28,124 bases of DNA from Thermoanaerobacterium thermosulfurigenes (GCF_051201035.1 NZ_JBPODR010000028.1:1-28124), one strand, 5' to 3'. Positions 1 through 7,509 are shown, numbered from the stretch's first letter. Notes: generated from the letters alone by a model not told the origin. Made by a program: numbers and translations.

Positions 1-1
1 T

Positions 2-201
2 AAAATAAAGGCCTGGGACGAAGACAATTTTCAAATGCCTAATTCCGACATAGAAGTAAGGTTTATAAAATTTATAGAGGAGATACATAGCTCAATTTTA
101 GGGAAAAGCATATGCTTCAAATAGATATTATTGAAGATATAAAAGATGAGATATTTATAATAGAAACTGGATGGAGTAACCCACTGTTTGTGAAGATGTA
201 A
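2..201 (+). pseudogene. End of an unidentified gene, probably frameshifted
   Basis: A reading frame enters from the left edge and runs to a stop at 122-124. A second frame, opening with ATG at 112, continues to a stop at 199-201 and encodes about 29 residues ending in SNPLFVKM. Both stretches look protein-like (many Glu, Asp, Ile and Lys) and they overlap. The simplest reading is one gene end split by a frameshift near 105-115, although two overlapping small genes are possible. I do not recognise the family. It does not look like the C-terminus of metG, the usual upstream neighbour of tatD. The following stretch up to 461 is AT-rich and holds nothing else I can name. Confidence 0.3.
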
Positions 202-461
202 CTTAAAAATAAAACTGGAAATTCATTATTAAAATTCATGGGGTAATGGGAAGGTGTAACTATTTTGGGCATCCAAGGAATTTGTTATTACCATATATTC
301 AACTGGATGTAAAATATAAAAATTCTTGTAAAAACAAATTTTTTACTGGAATTTTGATGTGAAATCTCTTTTTTATAAGATTATTATTATTTTTCCGTTG
401 ATAAAATGTGTTAAAATAAAAAGGACGTTGCAGATTATATCATTGATTAGGAGATGATTTT

Positions 462-1235
462 ATGATTATAGATTCACATGCACACCTGGAAGATGAAAAG
501 TATGATGAAGATAGGGAAAATGTTATAAAAAGATGTAAAGATGAGCTTACATTATTGATAAATGTAGGTTCCAGCATTGAGACATCAAAAAAATCGATTG
601 AGCTTGCTAAAAGCAACGATTTTATATATGCTGCTATTGGCATTCACCCTGAGCATTCACAAAATGAAATAAATGACATTGCTGTAATTGAGGAATTGTT
701 ATCTCAAGAAAAAGTTGTTGCTATAGGAGAGATAGGACTTGACTATTATTACGGCGATCCGCCAGTTGAATACCAGAAGCAATGCTTCATAGAACAGATA
801 AGGCTTGCCAAAAAGTATGATTTGCCAATAGTAATTCACGACAGGGATGCACATGGCGATGTGTTTGACATCGTGAAAAGTGAATGGACAAGCAGTTTAA
901 GAGGCGTTTTTCACAGCTATTCAGGCAGCAGCGAGATGGCATTTCAGTTGATTGAGATGAACTTCTACATTTCATTGGGTGGACCAGTGACATTTAAAAA
1001 TGCAAAAAAAGCCGTCGATGTAGCCATGAAAGTGCCGATAGAAAAGTTATTAATTGAAACGGATAGCCCTTACTTGACGCCTGTGCCGTATAGAGGCAAG
1101 AGAAATGAACCTGTTAATGTGAAATACGTGGCACAAAAGATTGCAGAGATAAAAAATATGACATTTGATGAAGTTTGCGATATAACAGCATCTAATGCCT
1201 TAGAGCTATTTAAAATAAGTAAAAGCAATTTATAG
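462..1235 (+). CDS. tatD: TatD family metal-dependent DNase
   Basis: Predicted cytoplasmic Mg-dependent 3'-5' exonuclease/hydrolase of the TatD (YcfH/YabD) amidohydrolase-like family. The 257 residues match the family length. Metal ligands are visible: the HAH motif at residues 6-8, the Glu of AIGEIGLDYY near residue 93, the His of IVIHDRDAHGD, the His of GVFHSYSG, and the Asp of ETDSPYLTP. The start is supported by AGGAG eight bases upstream of ATG. In many Firmicutes tatD precedes yabE, rnmV and ksgA, and here it heads a similar order. No convincing sigma-A promoter is visible upstream. Family assignment is secure; the substrate is inferred from homologues. Confidence 0.95.
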   Translation: MIIDSHAHLEDEKYDEDRENVIKRCKDELTLLINVGSSIETSKKSIELAKSNDFIYAAIGIHPEHSQNEINDIAVIEELLSQEKVVAIGEIGLDYYYGDPPVEYQKQCFIEQIRLAKKYDLPIVIHDRDAHGDVFDIVKSEWTSSLRGVFHSYSGSSEMAFQLIEMNFYISLGGPVTFKNAKKAVDVAMKVPIEKLLIETDSPYLTPVPYRGKRNEPVNVKYVAQKIAEIKNMTFDEVCDITASNALELFKISKSNL

Positions 1236-1302
1236 CAATTTAAAAGGTGGAACATATACTGTATTGAAATGGATATTTCAAAAAAAGGAGGAAAAGTGAA
1301 AG

Positions 1303-1584
1303 ATGGATAGAGAAAATGTAAATGAAAATCCTATGAATGTTCCACCTGTAAATCCAGAACCGTATTTAGGCCCAATGCAGCCGCCTATGGGAGGTATGCC
1401 TACGATGCCGTGCCCTTCCGAGCCGCCGATGGGACCTATGCCTTATCCTATGCCAGGAATGCCGGGTATGATGCCACCAATGCAGTGCCCTCCTGAGCAT
1501 ATGAGAATGTTTATGGATGCTTACAATCATGTTTCAATGGCATACATGATGATGACGCAAATGATGCAGATGATGCGCTCGTAA
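1303..1584 (+). CDS. Small Met/Pro-rich protein of unknown function
   Basis: A 93-residue protein with a strong ribosome-binding site (AAGGAGG). About a quarter of it (24 residues) is methionine and it is also rich in proline and glycine. Residues 20-62 are made of PM, GM and PPM repeats (such as GPMQPPMGGMP and YPMPGMPGMM). A short C-terminal part, with EHMRMFMDAYNHVSMAY followed by clusters of consecutive Met, could form an amphipathic helix. There are two Cys, and no signal peptide or membrane segment. The composition would suit a soft-metal (Cu+) binder or a spore-coat-like structural protein, but neither is shown. It sits between tatD and the yabE-like gene, where such a gene is not normally found. 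Confidence 0.7.
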   Translation: MDRENVNENPMNVPPVNPEPYLGPMQPPMGGMPTMPCPSEPPMGPMPYPMPGMPGMMPPMQCPPEHMRMFMDAYNHVSMAYMMMTQMMQMMRS

Positions 1585-1699
1585 GGGCGTATTTCTTTTA
1601 AAAGAAACATAATATTTTCATGTATATAATATAATAATGTAGTAGATAATATAAGTGATAACTTATTATGGAAGTGGAGATAAATATTATGAAATGAAT

Positions 1700-1728
1700 T
1701 TGACAAAAATAATATGTTATATTAAAAT
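1700..1728 (+). promoter_or_regulatory. Sigma-A type promoter of the yabE-like gene
   Basis: TTGACA at 1700-1705 and TAAAAT at 1723-1728 with a 17-base spacer, a near-consensus vegetative promoter. Its start site would lie about 30 bases before the GAGGAGG ribosome-binding site of the next gene. Confidence 0.7.
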
Positions 1729-1767
1729 TATAAAAAGTCTTCCCAATAAAAATGAGGAGGTTATGTA

Positions 1768-2775
1768 ATGGATGCAAGCAACCGAAGAATTTGGCCGGGT
1801 GCATTTACTGAGCTTATCAAAAAACCGGTTGGAATTCTGATATTGGCTGCATTGGTCATTTTGTTAGTAGGTACAACTGTATACGTTAACTTGAAAAAAC
1901 AGGTGACAATCACAGATAACGGAAAAACAGTTGCTGTGACCACTTTTAAAAGCAGTGTAAAAGACTTATTGGCGGAGAAAAATATAAAGCTTAGAAAAGA
2001 AGACGAAGTTATACCATCGATAGATTCGAAGCTGAAAAATGGAATGAAAGTTAGCATTAAAAGAGCCTACCCCGTGGTAATTCACGTTGATGGAAAAGAT
2101 ATTACAATATACACAGTAAAACCAACATTAAAAGATGTATTAGCTCAAGGAAAAATCATACTAAGTCCCATCGATAAAATTAGCACTCCTTTAGATAGCA
2201 AAACATATAGTGGAATGAATGTCACAATTACCAGAGTAAATGAAAAAGTAATAACTCAAGATGAAGATATAGCTTTTAACGTTCAAACAATCCAAAATGA
2301 TAATATGATAAGAGGCCAAACTTTAGTTGTACAAGAAGGCCAAAACGGAAAGCGAGAAAAGACGATAAAAATTACATATGAAGATGGGAAAGAAGTATCA
2401 AGGCAAGTTATAAAAGACGTCGTAGTGCAAAATCCCATAACAAAGATAGTGCAGGTAGGCACATTGGGGCTTTTGACTACGTCAAGGGGAGAAACCTACA
2501 GATATAGAGAGATGAAGATAATGGATGCAACAGGGTATGATGCACCGCCTGGATCCCTAACGTATTCTGGTGCTACAGTCGGGCGTGGTATCATTGCGGT
2601 TGACCCGAGAGTAATACCTTTAGGTACAAGACTTTATGTTGAGGGGTATGGTCCTGGGGTTGCAGCAGATATTGGGGAAGCGATAAAAGGCAATATCATC
2701 GATTTGTTCTTTACATCGTATAGAGAAGCGTGTAATTGGGGAAGACGAACTGTTAGAGTTTATATACTTAAGTAG
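1768..2775 (+). CDS. yabE: YabE-like cell-wall protein (DUF348-G5-3D domains)
   Basis: A membrane-anchored extracytoplasmic protein of 335 residues, probably a cell-wall-active enzyme related to resuscitation-promoting factor/YabE proteins. Domains in order: a short cytoplasmic tail, one transmembrane segment at about 18-42, two DUF348 repeats at about 45-140 (each with a VxDLLA or LKDVLA core), a G5-like region at about 150-235, and a C-terminal 3D domain at about 250-335. The 3D domain shows its aspartates in DATGYD, IAVDPRVIPLGT, AADIG and IIDLFF. The 3D domain resembles the catalytic core of MltA-type lytic transglycosylases. The start follows GAGGAGG by seven bases. Its place between tatD and ksgA is the standard yabE position. 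Confidence 0.88.
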   Translation: MDASNRRIWPGAFTELIKKPVGILILAALVILLVGTTVYVNLKKQVTITDNGKTVAVTTFKSSVKDLLAEKNIKLRKEDEVIPSIDSKLKNGMKVSIKRAYPVVIHVDGKDITIYTVKPTLKDVLAQGKIILSPIDKISTPLDSKTYSGMNVTITRVNEKVITQDEDIAFNVQTIQNDNMIRGQTLVVQEGQNGKREKTIKITYEDGKEVSRQVIKDVVVQNPITKIVQVGTLGLLTTSRGETYRYREMKIMDATGYDAPPGSLTYSGATVGRGIIAVDPRVIPLGTRLYVEGYGPGVAADIGEAIKGNIIDLFFTSYREACNWGRRTVRVYILK

Positions 2776-2800
2776 ACAGGTTTAACCTGTCTTGTTTTTT
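2774..2800 (+). terminator. Intrinsic terminator after the yabE-like gene
   Basis: An 8-bp perfect stem (AGACAGGT, loop TTA, ACCTGTCT), starting inside the stop codon, followed by TGTTTTTT. It separates the yabE-like gene from ksgA. Any TTG start of ksgA at 2792 would lie inside this hairpin, which argues for the later ATG. Confidence 0.75.
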
Positions 2801-2821
2801 GAAAAAAAGCGAGGTTGGATG

Positions 2822-3643
2822 ATGATGAAAGTAAAAGGATTCAATACAAAGAAAAGACTTGGACAAAACTTTATTTTTGATGAAGGCATACTATCAAAAA
2901 TAGTTGATTTATCAGGCATAACAAAGGATGATAATGTGATAGAGATAGGCGCAGGTTTAGGCACCCTTACAAGAAAAATATTGGAGAAGGCTAATATGGT
3001 AGTGTCTTATGAGATAGACCAAGAAGCTTATGACATACTTAAAGCAGATTTTAAAGGATATGATAATCTAATTGTATTAAATGACGATATAATGAAAGTT
3101 GATTTAAGAGAAACCGTAGATGCGTATTTTGGAGGAGAAAAGTGCAAAGTCGTTGCAAACCTACCTTACTACATAACATCGCCTATAATAATGAAACTTT
3201 TAGAGTCCCGCTTGATGAAAGACATAACTATAATGGTGCAGAAAGAGGTGGCGGAGAGGATATGTGCAAAGCCAGGCGGCAAAGATTATGGCGTATTGAC
3301 AGTAGCAGTAAACTATTACTCAAAGCCGGAGATACTGTTAAATCTTCCTCCGGAAGTATTTTCACCTAAGCCAAAAGTAAGCTCATCGCTTATAAAGTTA
3401 CATGTCCTTGATAAGCCATCTGTATTTGTGAAAGACGAAAAACTTTTTTTTAGAATAGTAAAATCATCATTTGGACAGAGAAGAAAAGTAATAACAAATT
3501 CTTTAAAATCCCTTAACATTGATCAATCAATAATTGCAGATGCCTTGACAAAATGTGGCATAGACTTAAGACAAAGAGGAGAGACTCTCTCAATAGAAAA
3601 GTTTGCTGAACTTGCAAACACCATTTATGATATGAAGATGTAA
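2822..3643 (+). CDS. rsmA: 16S rRNA dimethyladenosine transferase RsmA/KsgA
   Basis: SAM-dependent enzyme that dimethylates two adjacent adenines near the 3' end of 16S rRNA during 30S maturation. About 273 residues, the normal length. Visible motifs: RLGQNFIFD at the N-terminus, SAM-binding EIGAGLGTLT, acidic loop YEID, catalytic NLPYYI, and the C-terminal FSPKPKVSS and FGQRRK. Three consecutive ATGs occur at 2819-2827. I chose the middle one, seven bases after GAGG at 2811-2814, and a one-codon error is possible. In relatives rnmV (primase-like RNase M5) normally lies just upstream; here there is no room for it. Confidence 0.95.
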   Translation: MMKVKGFNTKKRLGQNFIFDEGILSKIVDLSGITKDDNVIEIGAGLGTLTRKILEKANMVVSYEIDQEAYDILKADFKGYDNLIVLNDDIMKVDLRETVDAYFGGEKCKVVANLPYYITSPIIMKLLESRLMKDITIMVQKEVAERICAKPGGKDYGVLTVAVNYYSKPEILLNLPPEVFSPKPKVSSSLIKLHVLDKPSVFVKDEKLFFRIVKSSFGQRRKVITNSLKSLNIDQSIIADALTKCGIDLRQRGETLSIEKFAELANTIYDMKM

Positions 3644-3649
3644 TATTAA

Positions 3650-3702
3650 ATCTCCCTGTTTCATAATATATATTGCTAAAATATATTTGAAATAAGGGGG
3701 AT
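3650..3702 (+). promoter_or_regulatory. Leader hairpin that covers the ribosome-binding site of the next gene
   Basis: ATCTCCC at 3650-3656 can pair with GGGGGAT at 3696-3702 (one T-G wobble), TTTCA at 3659-3663 with TGAAA at 3688-3692, and an AT-rich inner stem (3665-3671 with 3681-3687) closes the loop. The 3' arm is the GGGGG Shine-Dalgarno of the 3708 gene. If folded, it would hide that site. The structure is seen by eye; no energy was computed, and a regulatory role is inference. Confidence 0.4.
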
Positions 3703-3707
3703 ATAAA

Positions 3708-4814
3708 ATGCCTTTAAGGAAGGATATTTATAAGCGCATGTATATAATGCTGGAACCTGACGAGAGGGGAGTGTCGCTTTTAAAGGACAAGGAAATATCA
3801 GGGTACCTTAAAATAGAAACTATGAACGGAAGAGGTCGAATTACAGCATCACTTCAAAATCTCGATCCTAATTATTCGTATACGATAAAATTTTTAAAAA
3901 TCGGAGAGAGCCCTAAATTAGTTGAGTTTGGGGCAATAAGGGTAGACGACAAAGGCAGAGGCGGTGCAGAATGGTCTTTTAATACAGACGATGTGCTTGA
4001 TAAAGGTGTGAAGTTTGATGAGCTTGCTGTAGCATTAGTAGAAGCAGACAATGGACAACAGAGGTTGATTCCATTGTCTGGCGTCATAGACAAGTCGAGA
4101 TTTAACTGGAAAGCCACTTATAAAAAGCTTATGAAAAACATAGAGAATATTGAAAAAGATAAAAGCGAGATTCATTTTATTGAGGATTTAGTTGAAAGTC
4201 AAAAAGAAAGTGTGGATAGCTATACAACATTGCCACAGTACAATGACGAGGAATACCACGAAGAAGAAGTGGAAATTCAAGTTGAGCCTGAAAAAGATGT
4301 GGAAAATGGACAAATTGACAATATAGAGGAGACGGGAGATGTTAATTCAGATGATGAAGGGAATACAAGCGTTCAACCGGAGCATCAAAGCGATGATACA
4401 ATAACTAAAAGCGATGTTTATGAACAGGAAAACAGCGGTTATGTAAAATATTTAAAAGAGTATGTAAATAATATTGTGAATTACCTTGATGAAGTTCATC
4501 CATTTGAAAATAATCTGGAAGGTTACAGATGGTGGAGGATAAATACGGGATATAGGAATGGCTTCTACGATCATTATTTAGTAGGATTTGTAAATGACGA
4601 AAATGGAAAGCTTAAATACATCGTCTACGGTATGCCAGGGTTATTTACACTTTCTGATCAACCTTTTGGAGGGATGACAGGATTTGTGTATTGGTGTCCG
4701 TTAAAGGAAAATATGAGAAGTGCTGGTGATATGGGGTACTGGTTGATGCACATTGATGCAATGACGGGACAAATAGCGATACCAAAAGGCTCTACACCGC
4801 CGCCAATAATATAA
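3708..4814 (+). CDS. Conserved clostridial protein of unknown function, two domains with an acidic linker
   Basis: A 368-residue protein with no signal peptide or membrane segment. An N-terminal domain (about 1-135) looks beta-rich and contains RGVSLLKDKEISGYLKIET and a DDKGRGG turn. A low-complexity acidic linker (about 150-245), full of Glu, Asp, Asn and Gln, is followed by a C-terminal domain (about 250-368) with RWWRIN, a tyrosine-rich stretch, FGGMTGFVYWCPL and GYWLMHID. This layout recalls a family of clostridial hypothetical proteins often seen in spore-formers (I believe DUF7922, unverified). No catalytic motif is evident. Its GGGGG ribosome-binding site lies in a possible leader hairpin. 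Function unknown. Confidence 0.8.
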   Translation: MPLRKDIYKRMYIMLEPDERGVSLLKDKEISGYLKIETMNGRGRITASLQNLDPNYSYTIKFLKIGESPKLVEFGAIRVDDKGRGGAEWSFNTDDVLDKGVKFDELAVALVEADNGQQRLIPLSGVIDKSRFNWKATYKKLMKNIENIEKDKSEIHFIEDLVESQKESVDSYTTLPQYNDEEYHEEEVEIQVEPEKDVENGQIDNIEETGDVNSDDEGNTSVQPEHQSDDTITKSDVYEQENSGYVKYLKEYVNNIVNYLDEVHPFENNLEGYRWWRINTGYRNGFYDHYLVGFVNDENGKLKYIVYGMPGLFTLSDQPFGGMTGFVYWCPLKENMRSAGDMGYWLMHIDAMTGQIAIPKGSTPPPII

Positions 4815-4819
4815 AAGTG

Positions 4820-4842
4820 AAAGCGTAGATAGTCTACGCTTT
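4820..4842. terminator. Bidirectional terminator between convergent genes
   Basis: A perfect 10-bp stem (AAAGCGTAGA, loop TAG, TCTACGCTTT) lies just after the stop of the 3708 gene and just before the stop of the opposing HPr-like gene. T-rich sequence follows on the plus strand, and the A-run before it gives Ts on the minus strand. Confidence 0.8.
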
Positions 4843-4853
4843 TAAATTTATTT

Positions 4854-5090
4854 TTACTTCATGTATTCTTTTATGTCATCGGAAAACTTAGATAGTGCTT
4901 CTTCATCGTCTGTGTGTGGTATAACCGTAAGCAAGTTTTCGAGGTTTAGACTGAAAATCCCCATTATGGACTTTGCATCGATGACATAGCGACCTGATAC
5001 AATGTCAATATCAAAAGGGTATTTTGACATCTTCTCTACAAAATTTTTGACCTTATCAATTGAATTTAAAGAAATTTGAAACTCCTTCAT
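4854..5090 (-). CDS. HPr-like protein lacking the active-site histidine
   Basis: A 78-residue protein that aligns along its whole length with the PTS phosphocarrier HPr. The KSIMGIFSL segment (Ser41) matches the regulatory Ser46 region of HPr. The GIHARPA stretch carrying phosphorylatable His15 is replaced by SIDKVKNF, with no histidine. It therefore should not carry phosphate from enzyme I. It may be a Crh-like regulatory paralogue or a domain with a new role. Whether HPr kinase could modify Ser41 is unknown. A clear site AAGGGGG precedes the ATG. It stands alone, convergent with the 3708 gene and divergent from mrp. Confidence 0.75.
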   Translation of the reverse strand: MKEFQISLNSIDKVKNFVEKMSKYPFDIDIVSGRYVIDAKSIMGIFSLNLENLLTVIPHTDDEEALSKFSDDIKEYMK

Positions 5091-5126
5091 ACACTTATCC
5101 CCCTTACTTGTATTTATTTTAATAAT

Positions 5127-5154
5127 ATATTAAGAGCTAATTTTATTCAATCAA
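5127..5154 (-). promoter_or_regulatory. Possible promoter of the HPr-like gene
   Basis: On the minus strand, TTGATT (5149-5154) and TAATAT (5127-5132) with 16 bases between. The match is moderate and the sequence is AT-rich, so chance is possible. Confidence 0.35.
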
Positions 5155-5159
5155 CCGAT

Positions 5160-5181
5160 TTAACAAAAATTTCATTGTTAA
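5160..5181. promoter_or_regulatory. Inverted repeat between divergent genes, possible operator
   Basis: TTAACAA at 5160-5166 and its exact inverse TTGTTAA at 5175-5181 with an 8-base spacer, in the 233-base space between the divergent HPr-like gene and mrp. The half-sites equal those of the Rex consensus but in the opposite orientation, so Rex binding is not implied. Confidence 0.35.
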
Positions 5182-5323
5182 TTTGGTAATTGTTTTCACC
5201 ACATTAAGATGAATTTTAAATATGACATATGATAAAAATTTTGTTTCATAGGTATTCTATTTATTGGGATTGTATATTATAATATAAGTGTTAAAAAATA
5301 AAATACCATTAGGGGGTATACAG

Positions 5324-6379
5324 TTGGTTACAAAAGAACAAATTTTAAATGCACTAAAAGATGTTTTTGATCCTGAAATAGGAAGAAGCATCGTCGACCT
5401 TAATATGGTTGATAATATCAATATAGATGGCAGTACAGTCATGGTTGACATAAAATTGACAATCAAAGGCTGTCCACTTCAAAACACCATAAAGGAAGAT
5501 GTCATAAATAAACTTAAAAGCTTGGATGGCGTTGATGATGTGGTTGTCAACATGGGAGCCATGACAGAAGAAGAAAGGCAAAAGCTCGCAAACAGCATGA
5601 ATCAAGGGAAAGTGCCTTTGTTTGAAAAGACTCGTGTTATTGCAATTGGAAGCGGCAAAGGCGGTGTTGGCAAGTCAACGGTTTCTGCAAATCTTGCAGT
5701 TGCTTTAGGAAAGTTAGGCTACAAAGTTGGCTTAATTGATGCTGATGTTTTAGGCTTCAGCATACCTCGTTTATTAGGCATAGTAGGCGAAAGGCCTTAT
5801 GCATTAGATGAAAACACGATACTGCCAATAGAGAAGTACGGCATCAAGGTTATCTCCATGGGCAATTTTGCAGATGAAGATACACCGCTTATTTGGAGGG
5901 GACCGCTTTTAGGAGGTGTCCTAGAGCAGTTTATGAATGATGTTTACTGGGGAGAACTTGACTACATGATAATTGACTTGCCACCAGGCACTGGGGATGT
6001 ACCTCTTACAATAATGCAGAAAGTACCTGAGCAGAAATTTTTGCTTGTCACGACTCCACAAGCATCTGCTTCACATGTGGCAGGAAGGATTGCATACATG
6101 GCTCAGAAGGTAAATATAGAGCTTATAGGAATAGCTGAAAATATGTCGTACTTTGAGTGCCCTGATTGCCATAAAAAGTACAATATATTTGGAGAAGGCG
6201 AAACAGACAGACTTGCAAAAGAACTTAATACAGAAGTTCTTGTGAAGATTCCTATTGACATAAAGATACGCGAAAAAAGCGATATTGGCTTGCCAGTAGC
6301 GTTTATAAATGAACCTGAATCAGAATACTATTTAGAACTGGCGAAAAAAGTGTCAGAAAAAGTAAAGCCTATTGGCTGA
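5324..6379 (+). CDS. mrp: Mrp/ApbC-type Fe-S cluster carrier ATPase
   Basis: A cytoplasmic P-loop ATPase of the Mrp/NBP35 family that binds and transfers [4Fe-4S] clusters. Residues 1-85 form a DUF59 (MIP18-like) domain with DPEIGRSIVDL. The deviant Walker A GSGKGGVGKST is at 109-119, the switch region IDADVLGFSIPRL follows, then DLPPGTGD. The cluster-binding CPDC (Cys279, Cys282) lies near the C-terminus. I chose TTG at 5324, seven bases after AGGGGG at 5311-5316, giving 351 residues. The in-frame GTG at 5288 has no ribosome-binding site and lies at about the start point expected from a TATAAT element at 5278-5283. The convergent neighbour is a NifX-like protein. Confidence 0.93.
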   Translation: MVTKEQILNALKDVFDPEIGRSIVDLNMVDNINIDGSTVMVDIKLTIKGCPLQNTIKEDVINKLKSLDGVDDVVVNMGAMTEEERQKLANSMNQGKVPLFEKTRVIAIGSGKGGVGKSTVSANLAVALGKLGYKVGLIDADVLGFSIPRLLGIVGERPYALDENTILPIEKYGIKVISMGNFADEDTPLIWRGPLLGGVLEQFMNDVYWGELDYMIIDLPPGTGDVPLTIMQKVPEQKFLLVTTPQASASHVAGRIAYMAQKVNIELIGIAENMSYFECPDCHKKYNIFGEGETDRLAKELNTEVLVKIPIDIKIREKSDIGLPVAFINEPESEYYLELAKKVSEKVKPIG

Positions 6380-6394
6380 TAATTTATTTAAAAA

Positions 6395-6423
6395 AGGAGG
6401 CATCGAAATTATCAATGCCTCCT
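6395..6423. terminator. Bidirectional terminator between mrp and the NifX-like gene
   Basis: A 9-bp perfect stem (AGGAGGCAT, 11-base loop, ATGCCTCCT) followed on the plus strand by T-rich sequence and preceded by an A-run that becomes Ts on the minus strand. Confidence 0.8.
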
Positions 6424-6432
6424 ATAAATTTT

Positions 6433-6795
6433 TTATTTTTTCTTAAATAATTCTTGTTCTGGTATATCATACGCTGCGCTATTTAAGTAAGTTTCAAGAT
6501 TTTCTATGACTTTTTCAAATGGCAGACTTTCATCAAGTCTTATGAATTTGATGCCGCTATTTTTAGCTTTGCCATACGATATGTCGCAGAATGATTCGGG
6601 TATTGTGATGACATGATCGACTTTCTTTTCTATGAGAAAATTAACTGTAGCGATTCGCCTCCCATCTTTTAGAGGAAAACCTGGATTTTCGTATTTTTCT
6701 GCGTCTTTTTTTTCTACATCATAGATAACTATATAAGGACCATCTGGCAATTTAGAAATTAACCCTTCTTTTGTCACTGTAGCTGCTATCCTCAT
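6433..6795 (-). CDS. NifX/NifB-type iron-molybdenum cluster-binding domain protein
   Basis: A 120-residue single-domain protein resembling the Nitro_FeMo-Co family (NifX, NafY and the C-terminal part of NifB). Seen: MRIAATV start, PYIVIYDVE strand, NPGFPLKDGRRIATVNFLIEKKVDHVI core, and SGIKFIRLD near the end. In anaerobes without nitrogenase such stand-alone proteins are thought to bind or deliver Fe-S or heterometal clusters. The neighbouring mrp fits a cluster-handling theme, though the two genes are convergent rather than co-transcribed. The start follows AGGAGTG. No nif genes are present in the window. Confidence 0.75.
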   Translation of the reverse strand: MRIAATVTKEGLISKLPDGPYIVIYDVEKKDAEKYENPGFPLKDGRRIATVNFLIEKKVDHVITIPESFCDISYGKAKNSGIKFIRLDESLPFEKVIENLETYLNSAAYDIPEQELFKKK

Positions 6796-6921
6796 GATTT
6801 TTCACTCCTATATCTGTAAATTTTAAACATTAAGTTTTGAATAGAAGTTGTAATATAATTATATATTATTAAGTTAATTATAGTTTTATGAGTTGCAGAA
6901 ATCAAATGAGATACTATAGTG

Positions 6922-6950
6922 TTGTCTGAGTATATATTTTATGATATAAT
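6922..6950 (+). promoter_or_regulatory. Sigma-A type promoter of the two-gene protease operon
   Basis: TTGTCT at 6922-6927 and a perfect TATAAT at 6945-6950 with a 17-base spacer. The predicted start point near 6957 makes ATG 6961 impossible as an SD-led start and supports ATG 6985. Confidence 0.7.
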
Positions 6951-6984
6951 ATGATATATCATGTCGCCGGAGAGGGGGTATATT

Positions 6985-7509
6985 ATGTTTTCAAAATTAA
7001 AATGGCAGGTAGTCATAGTAACGGTGACGTTGGCGTTGGGTGTACTTTTAGGAGGATTTAATTTATATCAGAACCGCATATTGCCGGAGAAGATAGCCAA
7101 TGACATAAAGTCTTCCGATAATGTTCAATCTGCAGATGTAAGCATTGGAAACAGTGGCTATACGGCAAGTATCAAGCTTAAAAAGGTAGACAACCTTATG
7201 ACAGCGTATAAGGATATTGAAAAAATAATTGAGAAATATCCAATTAAAATTGATATAAAGATAGTTGACAATCCTAACGACAAATTAGACAGTCTATTTT
7301 ACGAAGATCAGTTTGCCATATATCAGGCCATTCAAAATGGCGATTATATAGATATGAGCAAAATTGTTTACAAAAATGGCATTGAAAAAGGTGCGAAGAC
7401 GAATGTCTATATTGATGGTAGCAATATATATTTAAGTATATATGATGGTCAAAATTACTTGTACAAGATTATACCGCGCAATACAAAGGGGGATGTAACA
7501 GATGGTTAA
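6985..7509 (+). CDS. Membrane-anchored protein of unknown function upstream of an FtsH-like protease
   Basis: A 174-residue protein with one N-terminal transmembrane segment (about residues 8-26, VVIVTVTLALGVLLGGF) and a soluble part that should lie outside the membrane. That part contains two similar alpha/beta stretches and KIDIKIVDNPNDKLDSLFY. I do not recognise a family. The start is ATG 6985, six bases after AGAGGGGG, rather than ATG 6961. The gene overlaps the next one by eight bases, so the two are translationally coupled. A role as partner or substrate receptor of that protease is inference from the overlap. Confidence 0.75.
   Translation: MFSKLKWQVVIVTVTLALGVLLGGFNLYQNRILPEKIANDIKSSDNVQSADVSIGNSGYTASIKLKKVDNLMTAYKDIEKIIEKYPIKIDIKIVDNPNDKLDSLFYEDQFAIYQAIQNGDYIDMSKIVYKNGIEKGAKTNVYIDGSNIYLSIYDGQNYLYKIIPRNTKGDVTDG

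Noticed and set aside
392..417. TTGATA and TAAAAT before tatD as a promoter
   Set aside because: The two elements are only eight bases apart; no pair with proper spacing was found.
1588..1610. TTTCTTTTAAAAGAAA as terminator of the Met-rich gene
   Set aside because: The stem is nearly all A-T and has no T-run, so it is a weak candidate.
2792..2821. TTG start of ksgA giving an N-terminal extension
   Set aside because: It lies inside the terminator hairpin of the preceding gene and lacks a ribosome-binding site; the ATG cluster at 2819-2827 fits better.
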